Source of the DNA: Muscardinus avellanarius
Lineage: Eukaryota; Chordata; Mammalia; Rodentia; Gliridae
Assembly: GCA_963383645.1 (NCBI GenBank)
Contig: OY726560.1
Location: 152,172,546-152,236,545 of the forward strand
Direction of reading: 5' to 3'
DNA length: 64,000 nucleotides
Position numbers and translations under genes: made by a program
Shown: piece after piece, positions 8,911-21,509 of the stretch
Numbering within the stretch: the stretch's first letter is position 1
How the letters are laid out: each line of letters starts with the position of its first letter
The notes under the pieces: model-generated
What the model saw: only the letters and a program-made list of their open reading frames with translations
Databases searched by the model: none
What the model was told of the DNA's origin: nothing

Positions 8911-10620
8911 TGAAATAAGATTTCTTAATGCTGATTGAGGGAAATGACTAGGATGGTTTTCTTAAAAACTACCTAACAAAGTCGAATTGTATACATTTTT
9001 TACTTCCCACTGTTTTTAGAAGTGTGTGTCAGTTGGCAGTCTGATTGTCAGCTCCTTGCTTGTCTGAAGTTGCTGACCTTTGTCAGTTATAGGCCAGGGA
9101 AAATGTACCTTTTGCTGTTAGGTAGCTAGGAGGCTGCCCTGGAGGATGTTTAGCAAGACTCCCATAAAACGTGGATTCAAATGACGATTCCAAAGCCAAT
9201 CAGAGCTTGTGTTTTAGGAAACAGCATTGCACATCTCAGAGCGCCACTAGAGCACCAGCCATTGGTCACTGTCAGCCACGACTTGGCTTTTGTTTTTATT
9301 TGGTTTTTCCTTCAAGCAAGCCCCATCTGAGATAGTTGTAAGCATTCACTGCCAGTTTTGTAAGGGGGGGGGGGGTGGAGCTTAGGACAGCTTCTCCACA
9401 CTCCAGCTGCCTGCCATGGGCCTGACCCTGGGCAAGCCATCACCTGGGCCTCATTTGTGCGAAGGTGATAATATTGCCTCACACGGTGGCAGGAAGAAAG
9501 CACAGCTGCGAGATCTTCTCAGTACAAAGGACACTCTGGTCCTCGATCGTTTTTCAGGGGCATGTGCAGTCTGTCTGCTGGACTGCCCATGGGGAGGGGG
9601 AGAAGATTGTCACACCAGGACAGGAAGTATTGCTGGAGTGGCCCAGGCCGGCAGGAGCAGGGCCTAAAATGAGGCAGCAGGAAGACGCAGGAGGCAAAGA
9701 AGCAAAGATGTAAGTCCTGAGGTCTCCAAGCCCCTAGGCTATGATCATAAAGCTTGTTTGGGGACAGAAAGAACTTGCTCTGGATCCAGGTGGGTTGCCA
9801 TCTCTCTCCCTGAAACTCTGTCTGCTTCCAGCAGTGTCTCCCCTAAAAATCCTACGGTCACCATCCCTCCACATCTGTCCCATTCCCATCCTGGGGCCCA
9901 CTAAGCCTCAAGTGTTGCTGAGCCCCTCGCCTGTCCTGGGAGCCTGCACTGCACCCTGGGAGGCAGGAATGAGCAAGCCGGCCAGGGCGAACAGTGAGCC
10001 TGACCTGGTGGGGTAGAAGGAGACTGCAGGAATGGCAGCTGTAGGCTCAGGAGGTGGGAGAAGACTGGGGTAGAGTCCAGGAGCAGGCAGCACCCCGGGA
10101 GGAGGCTGGCAGAGGAGCACCTTCCAGGCACAATGGCAATGTGGCAGAGTGGAGCGGGTAGAAGACACTGTGCCATTATGAGCCTGTAGCAGGGAGAAGC
10201 TGGCGAAGAGCTGAGGCTGGGAGATGGGGCCTCAGCTCACCTGTGCTGCTGCCCCTTCCAAGAGAGAGCTCGTGACTGCCAGACGCTGCTGCCCCTCCAG
10301 GCCAGGGGGCTCTGAGCTAGGGCCGCAGCCCTGAGAGCAGTGCACCTCAAACAGTGGAGAAAGCACCAGCACGCTGTGTAGCCACACCCGCCTGAGGAAG
10401 CAAAGTGGGGGTCACGCCGCTCCCAGAGGGCTGTTGAGCTCCCACAAGTGTTTGGCATGCGGCAGTCTGCCCGTGCGTGGTGCTGTCTTGCTCTAAGATG
10501 AGGTGACTTGGGCACCCAGGCCCAGTCTTTCCTGGATTTGCCACCAGCACACAGGTCTGTGACCTTGGTCATCAGACATTTGCTTTAGAGAATAGATATT
10601 TCTAAAGAATAGAGATTTCC
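8911..10620. other. Intergenic, with a probable MIR fragment
   Basis: A short stretch near 9420-9480 (GACCCTGGGCAAGCCATCACC) resembles antisense MIR. A G run occurs at 9364-9375. No gene was recognised. Confidence 0.5.
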
Positions 10621-10795
10621 GCCAGGCGTGGTGGCACACGCTTGTAATCTCAGTACTTGGGAGTCTGAGACAGGAGGATCACAAGTTCAAAGCCAGCCTC
10701 ACCAGCTTAGCGAGACCCTGTTTCCAAATAAAGTATGAAATAGATCTGGGGTGTAGCTCAGAGGTAGAAGCGTTTCATCCTCAGTACTACAATAG
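10621..10795 (+). repeat. B1/ID dimeric SINE
   Basis: GCCAGGCGTGGTGGCACACG starts the 7SL half, and TGGGGTGTAGCTCAGAGGTAG marks the ID half. Confidence 0.9.
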
Positions 10796-11118
10796 AGATT
10801 TCTCTTGGCTCATGGTTCCAGAGGCTACAAGGTCCACGACTGGGCAGCCACATCTATGAGGGCTTCGCGCCGCTCCCCTCCATGGGGGGAGGCAGAGGGC
10901 CAGTGGGCCAGGGCAGAAGGGACAGAACCCAGGGCAGCCTCACTTTAAAGCAACTTGCTCTTGAGACACCCAATCCAGTCCCTCAGAGTTAGCCCTGTCC
11001 TGTAAGACAGGCATTACTCCTCCAGGAGGCCTCTGTCCTCAGGAACCAAAGAGCACCCATGAGACCCCACCTTCCAGCAACGCTGCTGCACTGAGGATTG
11101 AAGGTTCCGCGCATGCAC
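10796..11118 (-). mobile_element. Probable MaLR-type LTR
   Basis: The start (TTGGCTCATGGTTCCAGAGG) and the end (CATGAGACCCCACCTTCCAG) match the pattern of antisense mammalian MaLR LTRs. Subfamily is not assigned. Confidence 0.5.
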
Positions 11119-11279
11119 ACCGAGGCCACGGGAACTCAGGGCACATTTAGGAACCACGCCCGCCCCACAGCAGCAGCTTTTCCCCACGGCACAGCGTGGC
11201 CCCCGAGACCAGGCCAGAACAGATCCAGCTCTGTTCTGTCTACGGTTGGTTCCTGTGCCCCAAACCCAGGCCCTCCCTA

Positions 11280-11282
<3 letters not shown>

Positions 11283-11323
<41 letters not shown>
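11283..11323. repeat. (GT)n microsatellite at a SINE tail
   Basis: About 20 GT units abut the 3' end of the antisense SINE at 11324. Confidence 0.97.
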
Positions 11324-11324
<1 letters not shown>

Positions 11325-11525
11325 TGGGGGGCCAGGGCCCAGGGAATGCTACGGGTTGAACTCAGATGTACTACCTCCAAGCTACACCCACAGACCTATT
11401 TTATTTTTTTATTTTGAAACAGGGTCTCATTAAGTTGTGGAGGGCCTTGCCAAGTTGCTGAGACTGGCCTTGAACCTGTGATCCTCCTGGCTTAGCCTTC
11501 CAAGTACTGGGATTCCGGCCATATA
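11324..11525 (-). repeat. B1/ID dimeric SINE
   Basis: The ID half is diverged (GGGTTGAACTCAGATG). The 7SL half runs from GAAACAGGGTCTCATTAAG to CCAAGTACTGGGATTCCGGCC. Confidence 0.85.
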
Positions 11526-13970
11526 CCTCTCTACCCTTCACGTTGGTGGCCGCCTGCCCGCATTTCCTGCCTTCCTAAGGTTCTTCCAGGAGCTTTCTGC
11601 CCTGTGTAAAGGTTCTGGGTAGCTCATGCCTCCCCGCTCTCTTCCAGGGGAACTGATGCGAATCTGTGCTGGATGGGGCATCTGACTTCACATCTGCTTC
11701 AGGCCTCAGGGCTTGGTGGAAGGGAGTATTCCACAGTCCAGGACCAGAGAGTCTCTCCTCAAGGAGAACAGTGGAGCCTCCAACCCTCACCAGAAACAGA
11801 ACCACTTCAGGACTTCAAGCACAGAGCTGAGGCTCTAAGGAGCAGAAAGACACAAGATAACCCCGGTGCCCACTCCTCAGTAAGTTTTTGAGCCAAGTTT
11901 GCTTTCTCACGAGACTTTAGCCATTCACACATTCGCCCACATAGCCAGGCAGACCATCCTCGGTGCCCCCAGGGCAGGTGCAGCCAGTCCCCAGAGCGCT
12001 GCCTCGACTGCCCAGTCCTGCAGATTCAGCTTCCTTGGCAGCTCCCCGCCTGTCCCCTCCTGGGGATGCTCCCTTGAGCCACGGTCCCCACTGGAAGCAA
12101 CTCTAGAGTAAACAAGGGACAGGGGTATGGGAAGGATGTTGGGCCTGGGAAAGTGGGTCAGGATGGACACATGTGGACGACCCTGCTGGAGCCGCACCAG
12201 TGGGTGCGTATCTTGCTGGGACCCTGAACCTCAGTCTCTCAGGGAACAGAGCTTCCAAGCACACAGGCCTGACAAGTCGGGTCCCCCCCCTTCCCCACAT
12301 GACCTCTGCGAGTGCAGGAGGCGGAACCCTGGGGGTGGAGAGTCTGGCTCTGCAGGCAGTATTGTGAGAGAAGTGTTGTTCCCACAGTTAGTCTCACCCC
12401 CAAGATATCTTCCTTAAGAAGAAGTTTTTCCACTCTGGCCTCGGGTGGTCCTTCCGGTCGATTGGGACCGGCCTCCATCCCCAAGAGGAGAGTTCCATAC
12501 CCGATTAAAAGCTGGTACCACACATCTGGTCTCCTCTCGTGTTTTTACACAGCATCCCTATGCAGAATTTTTCAAGGCCAAGCCCCGCACCATCTGATTC
12601 ATACAGTTGTCTGGCAGGGACGTTTGCTTCCTGATGCTGAACAGTAAACTGTGGCTCTGTCAGAGGGCTTATGCAAAGGAGGGTAAAAAACTGTCTTGAA
12701 TTGCCCCAGATTTTCTGTGACATCAGACTTGCAATGCTAAAAGTAGGATGGTCCTGGACACACTGAAGTGGTTAGTCACCCTACTAGCGAGTGGCAGGGC
12801 GGGAATGCAAGCCGTGGGCCCCTGACGCAGGAGGTGAGCCACTCCCACTGTGCCCAGCACTCCAAAGGAAGGGCAGGTAGCTGGACTGGAACCCTGGGCT
12901 CTCTGCACACTTGAGCTAACAGAGCAGGAGAGGGAAGGCCCAGAAGCCAACAGGGGCCAGAATTAGAGGATTGTCTTGGTAGGCATGTTCTACTGGCCAG
13001 AACTCAGTTTTTAAAACATTTCTAAAACTTTTTTTATGTGTGTATGTGGGAGAGAATTTGGACGTTCCAAGATTTATTTGCAAAACTGGAACAAGTTACA
13101 CCATTTGGGCTTAGGGTGTTCTCCTTCACACAGAAACTACTGAAAAATGTCATTGTTTTATCTTCTATCCTTATTTTTCTTTTAAATGAATAGCAGATGT
13201 TCTGGGAGAACTGAAATCAGAACCTATTAGCTGAAAAATCAAAATATTGGTCTACAGCGTCTGCTCCATTCCTTGGTGGGACGCTTGATTCCTCCCCTGC
13301 TTCCTCAGAGCTGGCTCTGTTTCCAGTTACAAGGCCAGCAGAGGATGCTGCTCGCTTCCAGCGGTGGCAGTAGAGACCATCATTCACATGGACAGGGCCG
13401 CCGTGGCCATCAGTCATTCAGGCCCTGGTCTCCGAGATGATCGTGTTCCGTGCCAGGCTCTACTGTTTGGTCTACTCAGGAATCCTGGCTGGCTTAAATT
13501 CAATAAATAAACTAACCCTCCAGCAGCACCGTAGGCCAACGTGTTCTGAGTACAGATGAGAAGAATGTCGGGCCTAAGACTTCCCAAGCAGCCAGGGCCC
13601 TCAGGAAAGCTCCCCTCACTTGAATTTACCTCCGGACTCACCTCCTCCTCCCAGTTTCTTCCCAGCTCTGAGCAACTTGGTGGCTGGACACTCCTAGGTG
13701 AGGCTGACTGGCAGTCTCAGTGGGTGTGCACTGGGCCATGTGAGAGCCACTGGAGGCAATTACAATATTAAATGGAGAGGCAAGTCCAGGCTAAGGAGTG
13801 ATCTGAGCTCACTGCACCTCTCCCAGGAGGAGGAAGGCTAGTCTGTGAGTTCATAGACCGGCTCTGATCTGAAAACACAACCTTCAAGGGCTGCCTGCTC
13901 CTGCCCTTGGTGCCCCCACGACATGGAGAGTAGAGTTCTGGGAAGACCTCCTGCTGTGTTTGGGGTTTGG
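11526..13970. other. Intergenic, no gene seen
   Basis: This 2.4-kb stretch has several short open frames on both strands, but none resembles a known protein or has exon structure. No repeat was named with confidence. Confidence 0.5.
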
Positions 13971-13972
13971 AA

Positions 13973-14352
13973 TGTTGCACTCCCCAAATCCCATGTGTTA
14001 AAAACTATGTCCCCGGTGTCGGAAGGTGCAGAGGTGGGACATAGCTGAAGAGCTGGCTCACTGCAGCGGCGGCCTTGGGGACTGACTGTACATGCCCCAG
14101 CCCCTCCCCCCCTCCCTCCCTCCCTCTCCTTCCCTCCCTCCTTTCCCCTCCCTCCCTCACTTCCTCTCTCCTTTCCATCTCCATGAATAAGAGCAGCTTT
14201 TCTCTATCTCACACTCAGCTACTGCAGTTTCTGCCTTGGATCCAGACAACCGTGAACTGAACCGCTGTAACTGTGAGCCAAAGAAACTTTTCTCCCTCTG
14301 AGTTATGCCTGTCAGGTATTTTGGTCACAGCAATGAAAACTGACTAAAGCAG
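13973..14352 (+). mobile_element. ERVL-MaLR-type LTR
   Basis: The segment ends GGTCACAGCAATGAAAACTGACTAA, the usual end of rodent MaLR LTRs, and contains CCGTGAACTG and TGTGAGCCAAAG landmarks. A CTCC-rich pyrimidine tract (14100-14177) has expanded inside it. It has no coding capacity. Confidence 0.75.
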
Positions 14353-15083
14353 AAATTGGTACCAAGGTGTAGGGTCATTGCCACATCTAAACCCGTGTGT
14401 TTTGGAAGTCTTTGGAACTGGCTTTTTGGAGGAATTTGGAAATGTTTGGAGATCCAGGCTTTGGAAGCCTTGGGATGTTGTAAGCAGAACTTAATGGGTA
14501 ATTCAGTTGGGAGCCTGGAAAATCAGAATGCAGATAGGAATGTAGACAGAAAGGGCTGTGCTCATGAGGTTTCAGATGGTGAGGACTCCATAGGGTAATG
14601 GTCTAGAAGCCACACGAGTTACATTCTAGCAAAGAACTTATCTCCATTCGTCCATGTCCTGAGACTTTGTATGAGGTTGGGTTTAGAGGCAATGGAGTAT
14701 TCTGGGGTAGGAAATTTCAGAGCAGCACAACATTCAGGTGGTGGCATGGGTATTGTTGACTGCTTTTACTCAGGTTTGCTGTTAAAAGGGAGCAGAAAGC
14801 AAAGAATTTTTTTTTTAATTTGAAGTTTGACTAGAAAAGTGTACTATATTGGAACTACGGAAGGTGTGGTTGCTGAAGATTATAGCCACTAAAGAAAAGT
14901 TCAGTTCCTTGCACAGGGACAATAGGAAAGATGCCTTGAGGAAGCTACCCAAAGAAGTTTTTTCCTACAGGATCTGTTTCACCCTGCTCAGCTGCCCAGG
15001 TACTCAGAGGCCACTGGTGTCATAGTCCAATTGAAACCTCAAAATAGTACCGACCAAAACTGGTTCATAAAATTGCTGGCACT
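14353..15083 (+). mobile_element. MaLR internal sequence, decayed
   Basis: The sequence directly after the LTR (GAAATTGGTACCAAGGTG, then GGAACTGGCTTTTTGGAGG) is typical of the non-coding MaLR internal region. It has only short frames, and no second LTR of the same type was seen. Confidence 0.65.
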
Positions 15084-15565
15084 CTGCAGGGGTTGAATGG
15101 TGTCCCCAAATTTATTTTCAACTGGAAACGCAGGATGCGACTTATTTTGAAATAGGCTCATTGCTGATATAATCAGCTAATTATCTTGGGATGAAATCAT
15201 CCCAAATTCAATGGACTCCGCTTCCTGTGGCTGGTGTCTTTGTAAACAAAGGAGAGAGCATAAGAGACACGTATAGAGAAAGAGGCGGCGTGGTGATGGA
15301 GGCAAGGCCTGGTGTGGTTGGGGTGCTCTCTTTTCAGAGAGAAACTACTAAAAAATACCTCTGTGCACTGTCATGATCCCAGAGTCATCAAGGATGGCTG
15401 GTGACTGCAAGGAGCTGAGGAGACAGAGAAGGACACGCCACCCCCGAGACTCTGTATCTGTAGTGATACAGGCTACTGATGTGACTTCAGACTTGTGGTC
15501 TCCAGAGCAGAGAGAGACCATATTTCTCCTATTTGAAGTCACCCTGTTTGTGCTCAAGAAACCAA
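15084..15565 (+). mobile_element. MLT1-like LTR
   Basis: GGGGTTGAATGGTGTCCCC opens the element, GGTGTCTTTGTAA lies in the middle, and CTCCAGAGCAGAGAGA followed by CACCCTGTTTGTG closes it, as in MLT1 LTRs. It abuts the decayed MaLR internal region. Confidence 0.7.
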
Positions 15566-15953
15566 ACTTGACCAAAAACACAGACCCAGAATTTCTCAGG
15601 GACTTTAAATAGTAGGAACGATGCCCTTGCTCTTCTTCCTAAGCTATTGGCATCCATTTTCAAGAGGTATAATTTATTTTTATTTTTATCAACAGCAGTG
15701 ATTTATATTTTAAATTAAAAATATATCACTATCCATATAATCTGATCTCCCATATTTTAATCTACTTTACAATACAGAGGTTACATTTTCATGGATATTA
15801 AAATACATCACAACATCAATTATTCCTTAGGATTTAAGAAACACAGCTTATGTAGTAGGCTTACAGAGTGAGCTGAATACTATAAGCTGCCTCAAAACTG
15901 ACTCCAGGGTAAGTTTAAAAAAATCTAAACAGCATGTAAGAGTATAATGTCTA

Positions 15954-15955
<2 letters not shown>
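15566..15955. other. AT-rich unique sequence 3' of the L1
   Basis: No repeat or gene was recognised. The last bases (AGAGTATAATGTCTAC) are the presumed target-site side of the L1 insertion. Confidence 0.5.
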
Positions 15956-16004
<49 letters not shown>

Positions 16005-16009
<5 letters not shown>

Positions 16010-16257
16010 TTTTTTATTGAACATAAATAGTATACATTTACACTATATTTGGTGCACTCTCCCCCCGCCCCCATTTTCTCCCCCCCCCCCACCAATGGTT
16101 GGCCAGGTTAACCATGTCTTATTCATAATTTTACACATGTTCAGGTGAAGATGCTCCTTAATCAAGATCGGCCTTTCTCCTCTCCTATCTTTCCATTAAA
16201 ACTTAGCTAGTATTTCCCCTCTAATATCTGGGGTCCTACTGGTATCCTTTGTGTTTT
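16005..16257 (-). other. L1 3'UTR with G-rich tract and poly(A) signal
   Basis: On the L1 strand, two G runs (complement of C runs at 16060-16072 and 16080-16092) are followed by AATAAA (complement of 16012-16017). G-rich polypurine tracts are a common feature of mammalian L1 3'UTRs. Confidence 0.85.
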
Positions 16258-19200
16258 CTAGTTTGGGCATATTAGAGGAAACATGTGTATCTTCTCCTTC
16301 TGTGCTTGGCTGATCTCACTTAACATGATGCTTTCCAGGGCTTTCCATCTTCTTGCAAATGATAAAATTTTGTTCTTCTTTATGGCTGAATAGAATTCCA
16401 TTGTGTGTATTTCCCACAGTTTTGCTATCCATTCATCTGTTGATGGTGATCTGGGTTGGATCCATATTTTGGCTATTACAAATTGTGCTGCTATGAACAT
16501 AGGTATGCATATGTTGCTGTATTTCTCTGAATTCAACCCTTTTGGAAAGATACCCAGGAGTGGTATAGCTGGATCATATGGTGGATCTATTCCCACCTTT
16601 CTTAGGAATCTCCACACAGATCTCCATAGTGGCTGAACTAGTTTGCACTCCCACCAACAGTGTAAAAGAGTTCCTCTTTCCCCACATCCTCGCCAGCATT
16701 TGTTGTTGTTTGATTTCTTTATGCTTGCTACTCTCACTGGGGTTAGATGGAATCTCAGTGTAGTTTTGATTTGCATCTCCCTGATGGCCAGTGATGAAGA
16801 ACATCTTTTCATGTATCTATTAGCCCTTTGTATCTCTTCTTTTGTGAAGTGTCTATTTAGTTCATTTGCCCATTTCTTGATTGGGTTGTTTGTTTTGTTG
16901 GTGTAGAGCCTTTGAGCTCTTTGTATACTCTGGATATTAGCCCCCTATCAGAATGGTGGCTGGTAAAGATCCTTTCCCATTCTGTAGGCTTCCTCTTTAG
17001 GTTATTGATAGTTTCCTTTGATGAGAAGAAACTTTTTAGTTTAATGTTATCCCACTTGTTTATTCTTGCTTTAATTTCCTGAGCTTTGGAGGTTTTGTTG
17101 AGAAAGTTACTGCCTGTGCCAATATGTTGTAGTGTTGAACCTATGTTCTCCTCTACTAACTTCACCGTCTCAGGTCTAATTTCTAAGTCTTTGATCCATC
17201 TTGAGTTGATTCCTGTGTTAGGTGAGATATAGGGGTTTAGCTTCATCTTTTTACAAATGGCTAGCCAGTTCTCCCAGCACCACTTGTTGAAAAGGCTGTC
17301 TTTTCTCCAGCGTATGTGTTTGGCCCCTTTGTCAAAGATTAATTGACTAAAGATGTGTGGGTTTGTTTCTGTATCTTCTATTCTAATCCACTGGTCAGTA
17401 TATCTGTTTTTGTGCCAGTACCATGCTGTTTTTACTACTATTGCTCTATAGTATAGTTTGAAGTCTGGGATTGTAATGCCTCCTGCGTGTTTCTTGTTAT
17501 TGAGAATTGCTTTGGCTATTCTAGGTCTTTTCTTTCTCCATATGAAGTTCATGATTGATTTTTCTAGGTCTCTGAAGAATGTCACTGGTATTTTAATGGG
17601 AATTGCATTGAACCTATAGATCAGTTTTGGCAGAATGGCCATTTTGATGATATTTATTCTGCCTATCCATGAGCACGGGAGATCTTTCCATCTTCCAAGG
17701 TCTTCTTCTATTTCTTTTTTTAATGTTTTATAGTTTTTGTTGTAGAGGTCTTTTACATCTTGGGTTAGGTTTATTCCTAGGTATTTTATTGGTTTTGAGG
17801 TTATAGTGAATGGAATTGTTGTTTTTGTTTCCTTCATTGTGGATTCGTTGTTGGCATAAAGAAAGGCCACTGATTTCTTTAGGTTGATTTTGTAACCTGC
17901 GACTTTGCCGAATTTGTCGATCAGCTCCAGAAGTCTTTTGGTTGAGTTCTTTGGGTCTTCCAGGTAAAGGATCATGTCATCTGCGAATAAGGATAATTTC
18001 ACTTCCTCTCTTCCTATGTGGATTCCTTTGATTTCCTTCTCTTGTCTGATTGCTGCAGCAAGAGTCTCAAGGACTATATTGAAAAGGAGAGGTGAAAGTG
18101 GGCATCCTTGTCTTGTTCCTGACTGTAGCGGAAATTCTTGCAGTTTTTCCCCATTCAATATAATGTTGGCTTTGGGTTTGCAGTATATTGCCTTGATGAT
18201 GTTGAAGTACTTTCCTTCTATCCCAATTTTTTGCAGTGTTTTTAACATAAATGGGTGTTGGATTTTGTCGAATGCTTTTTCAGCATCTATTGCTATGATG
18301 ATGTGGTTTTTGTTCTTGGTTCTATTTATGTGGTGAATAACATGTATTGATTTGCGTATGTTGAACCAGCCTTGTTTTTCTGGGATGAAACCGACTTGGT
18401 CGTGATGAATTATTCTCTTGATATAGTTTTGAATGCGTATAGCTAGTATTTTGTTTAGAATTTTTGCATCTATGTTCATTAAGGATATTGGTCTGTAGTT
18501 TTCCTTTCTTGAGGTATCTTTATTTGGTTTGGGGATTAATGTGATACTGGCCTCATAGAAGGAATTTGGAAGAGTTCCATCTCTTTCAATTTCCCGGAAC
18601 GTGTTATGAAGTATTGGTATTAGTTGTTCACTGAAGGTTTTGTAGAATTCAGCTGGGAACCCATCTGGGCCTGGGCTTTTCTTTGGTGGAAGAATTTTTA
18701 TTGCCGTTTCTATTTCTTTGGTTGTTATTGGTTGGTTTAGGCTTGCTATGTCCTCTTGGTTGAGTGTAGGAAGGTTAACTGTGTTTAGAAATCTGTCAAT
18801 TTCATCCAGGTTTTCAAATCTATTGGAGTATAAATTTTTAAAGTAGTTTCTGATAATGTTTTGAATTTCTTCACTATCAGTGGTGATATCTCCTTTTTCA
18901 TTTCTAATTTTGGTAATTTGAGTTGATTCTCTTTTTCTTTTGGTTAGGTTGGCCAGGGGTTTATCAATTCTATTAATCTTTTCAAAGAACCAACTTTTTG
19001 TTTTATTGATTCTTTGAATTGTTTTTTTGTTCTCTATTTCATTTATTTCTGCTCTAATTTTGATGATTTCTCGTCTTCTGCTGGCTTTGGGAATGGATTG
19101 TTGCAGAATTTCTAGATCCTTGAGTTGTTTCATTAGGTTCTTTACTTGGTGGTTCTCCATCCTTTTTATGTGGGCACTCAATGCGATAAACTTTCCTCTT

Positions 19201-20084
19201 AGTACTGCCTTCATGGTGTCCCATAGGTTTTGGTGGGTTGTGTCTCTGTTTTCGTTTGTTTCCATAAATTTCTTTATTTCTTCCCTAATTTCTGCTCTTA
19301 CCCATTCGTCATTTAGTAGTGTATCATTCATTCTCCATGAATTTGAATACTTTCTTTCGAGTTTCCTGTTGTTGATTTCTACTTTTATTCCATTGTGGTC
19401 TGAAAAGATGCATGGGATTATATTACATTTTTTGAATTTGCTGGTATTTTCTTTGTGTCCCAGGATGTGATCTATTTTGGAGAAGGTTCCATGGGCTGCT
19501 GAGAAGAAAGTGTATTCTGTAGTTCCTGGTTGAAATACTCTGAAAACGTCTATTAGGTCCATTTGGTTTATGGTTTCCTTTAGTTCTAGAGCATCTTTAC
19601 TCATCTTTTGCCTCGAAGATCGATCCAGTGGTGTGAGAGGCGTATTAAAGTCTCCCAGAATTATTGTATTTGGGTCTACTTGGGATCTTATGTCCAGAAG
19701 GGTTTGTTTTACGAATGTGGTTGCACCCACATTTGGGGCATAAATATTTACTATCATTATATCTTCTTGGTGTATTGTTCCTTTTAATAAAAGGAAGTGC
19801 CCTGATTTGTCTCTTTTGATGTGTTTTATTTTAAAGTCTGTTTTGTTGGATATCAGGGTTGCTACCCCTGCTCTTTTTCGGTCACTGGTGGCATGGTATA
19901 TCTTTTTCCATCCTTTCACCTTCAACCTGTGAATGTCTTTGGCTGTGAGGTGAGTTTCTTGCAGACAGCATATGTTTGGATTATGTTTCCTAATCCACAT
20001 TGCCAGTCTATGTCTTTTGATTGGTGAGTTAAGTCCTTTGACATTAAGTGATATTATTGAAATATGCTTTTTGTTTTCTGCCAT
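16258..20084 (-). pseudogene. L1 ORF2 (endonuclease/reverse transcriptase), one frameshift
   Basis: ORF2p nicks DNA and copies L1 RNA at the nick. The N-terminal endonuclease shows [10 protein letters not shown], the QETH motif near residue 42, ILGDFNTPL near 140-150 and FSDHNGIKV near 230. The reverse transcriptase has the catalytic FADD ([10 protein letters not shown]) near residue 700. The main frame is open for 1,075 residues and stops at 16857. A one-base frameshift within about 16901-16912 moves the remaining C-terminal part, including the cysteine-rich segment [18 protein letters not shown], into another frame that stays open to 16258. The total span of 3,827 bases is one base short of the 3,828 expected for a 1,275-residue ORF2p, so one base is missing. 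As read, the copy is broken. Confidence 0.93.
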
Positions 20085-20129
20085 TTTGTGTTCTGTCTAC
20101 TCTTGGGTGTTGTGATCTTTCTTCTTTAC

Positions 20130-21107
20130 TTAAATGGCCCACTTATTAACTTCCTCGCTTCTCTGATTCTGGAGTCTGCTTCTTTTTTCTTCCTTATGAT
20201 TTATTTCTTTAAGAATTTTCTCTAGTGTTGGCTTTGAATTCATGAATTTTTTGAGATTCTGTTTATCCTGAAAGACTTTGACTTCCCCATTGATCTTGAA
20301 TAGTAGTTTTGCTGGGTAGATTAATTTGGGCTGGAAGTTATGTTCTTCCAGGGTCTGAATCACGTCATACCAGTCTCTCCTAGCATTCCTGACCTGGGTT
20401 GTATAGTCTGGGGTGATTCTTATTGTTTTGCCTCTATATGTCACCTGTCCTTTTGTTCTTACTGCTTTTAAGATTCCTTCCTTGGCCTCTATGCTGGTCA
20501 ATTTGGTTATTATGTGGCGTGGAGTGGTTTTTCTTTGGTCCTGTCTCAGTGGAGTTCTGTATGCCTCCTGTACTTGAAGATTCAAGTCTCTTTCCATATT
20601 TGGAAAATTCTCTGAGATTATTTCCTTGAAGATATTACATATGCCCTTGGTCTGTACCTCTATCCCTTCCTCAATGCCTATTATCCGTAAATTAGGGCGC
20701 TTCATATTATCCCATAATTGCTGGATGTTTAGGTTTTGTTGCTGTAAAGATTTCTGTATATCGCTGACTGTGTTTTCGGTTTGGGATGTACTGTCTTCTA
20801 ATATTGATATTCTGTTTTCCATTTCATCTAATCTTCCAGAGTTTCTTTCTATTGCTGTCTTCATTTCACTTATTGCCTCTTTCATTTCATTCCAGACCTC
20901 TTTCTGATTCTTTTTTAGTGTTTCTATTTCACCTTTAACCTCCTCTATACTTGTTTTAAAACCTTTCATCATATTGAACAACAAGATTCTGAACTCCCCT
21001 TCTTGCATTTCTAGTAGGTCAGTATTCGTGATTTCTGCTGTCTCTTCATAACTCCTGGTTCTCATATTTATAGTGTTCTCTGTCCTGTTTTTCTGATTTC
21101 TACCCAT
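20130..21107 (-). CDS. L1 ORF1 protein (RNA-binding chaperone)
   Basis: The frame is open for 325 residues from MGRNQKNRTEN to NKWAI. ORF1p coats L1 RNA as a trimer and acts as a nucleic-acid chaperone needed for retrotransposition. A heptad-like coiled coil covers roughly residues 50-150 (SRLDEMENRISILEDST-like sequence). Then comes the RRM start KRPNLRIIGIEEG near residue 135-150 and the C-terminal domain with TPRHIITKLTSIEAKEGILK and NFQPKLIYPAKL. Its length is close to the human protein (338 residues). It ends 45 bases before ORF2, the usual dicistronic layout. I see no stop or frameshift. Confidence 0.93.
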   Translation of the reverse strand: MGRNQKNRTENTINMRTRSYEETAEITNTDLLEMQEGEFRILLFNMMKGFKTSIEEVKGEIETLKKNQKEVWNEMKEAISEMKTAIERNSGRLDEMENRISILEDSTSQTENTVSDIQKSLQQQNLNIQQLWDNMKRPNLRIIGIEEGIEVQTKGICNIFKEIISENFPNMERDLNLQVQEAYRTPLRQDQRKTTPRHIITKLTSIEAKEGILKAVRTKGQVTYRGKTIRITPDYTTQVRNARRDWYDVIQTLEEHNFQPKLIYPAKLLFKINGEVKVFQDKQNLKKFMNSKPTLEKILKEINHKEEKRSRLQNQRSEEVNKWAI

Positions 21108-21475
21108 CGTTCGTGAGTAATGTGTTTAGTCAAATCTTAATATTAGGAGTTTAGGAGTGTCGGCCAGTCAGCAGAGCCTTTCCAGTGTTGAAAGTGGGTG
21201 ATGTGGGAGGAGCTGGGGTGATGGGTAAAGGAGTCAGATTAGGTGGAGGATATGTTAGGTTGAGAAGGACTTTAAGTATGATAAAGTAATAACTTGCTAT
21301 GAATGAGAGAGAGTTAACTACTAGGACTCTTGTTGTTAGTAGAGTAGTTATGGATATAAAAAATACTTTGAGTTTTAAACCATGAGGTATATTATGGGGA
21401 AAAGTTTTGGGGGAGAAATGTATGTAGGTTAGTGTGGGAAGGTTTGTAAATAGGGATGCTGGTAGGAGCAGGCAG

Positions 21476-21509
<34 letters not shown>

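Noticed and set aside
19027..19470. 147-codon hydrophobic frame on + and others within 16.2-21 kb
   Set aside because: These are antisense shadows of the L1 ORF2 and ORF1.
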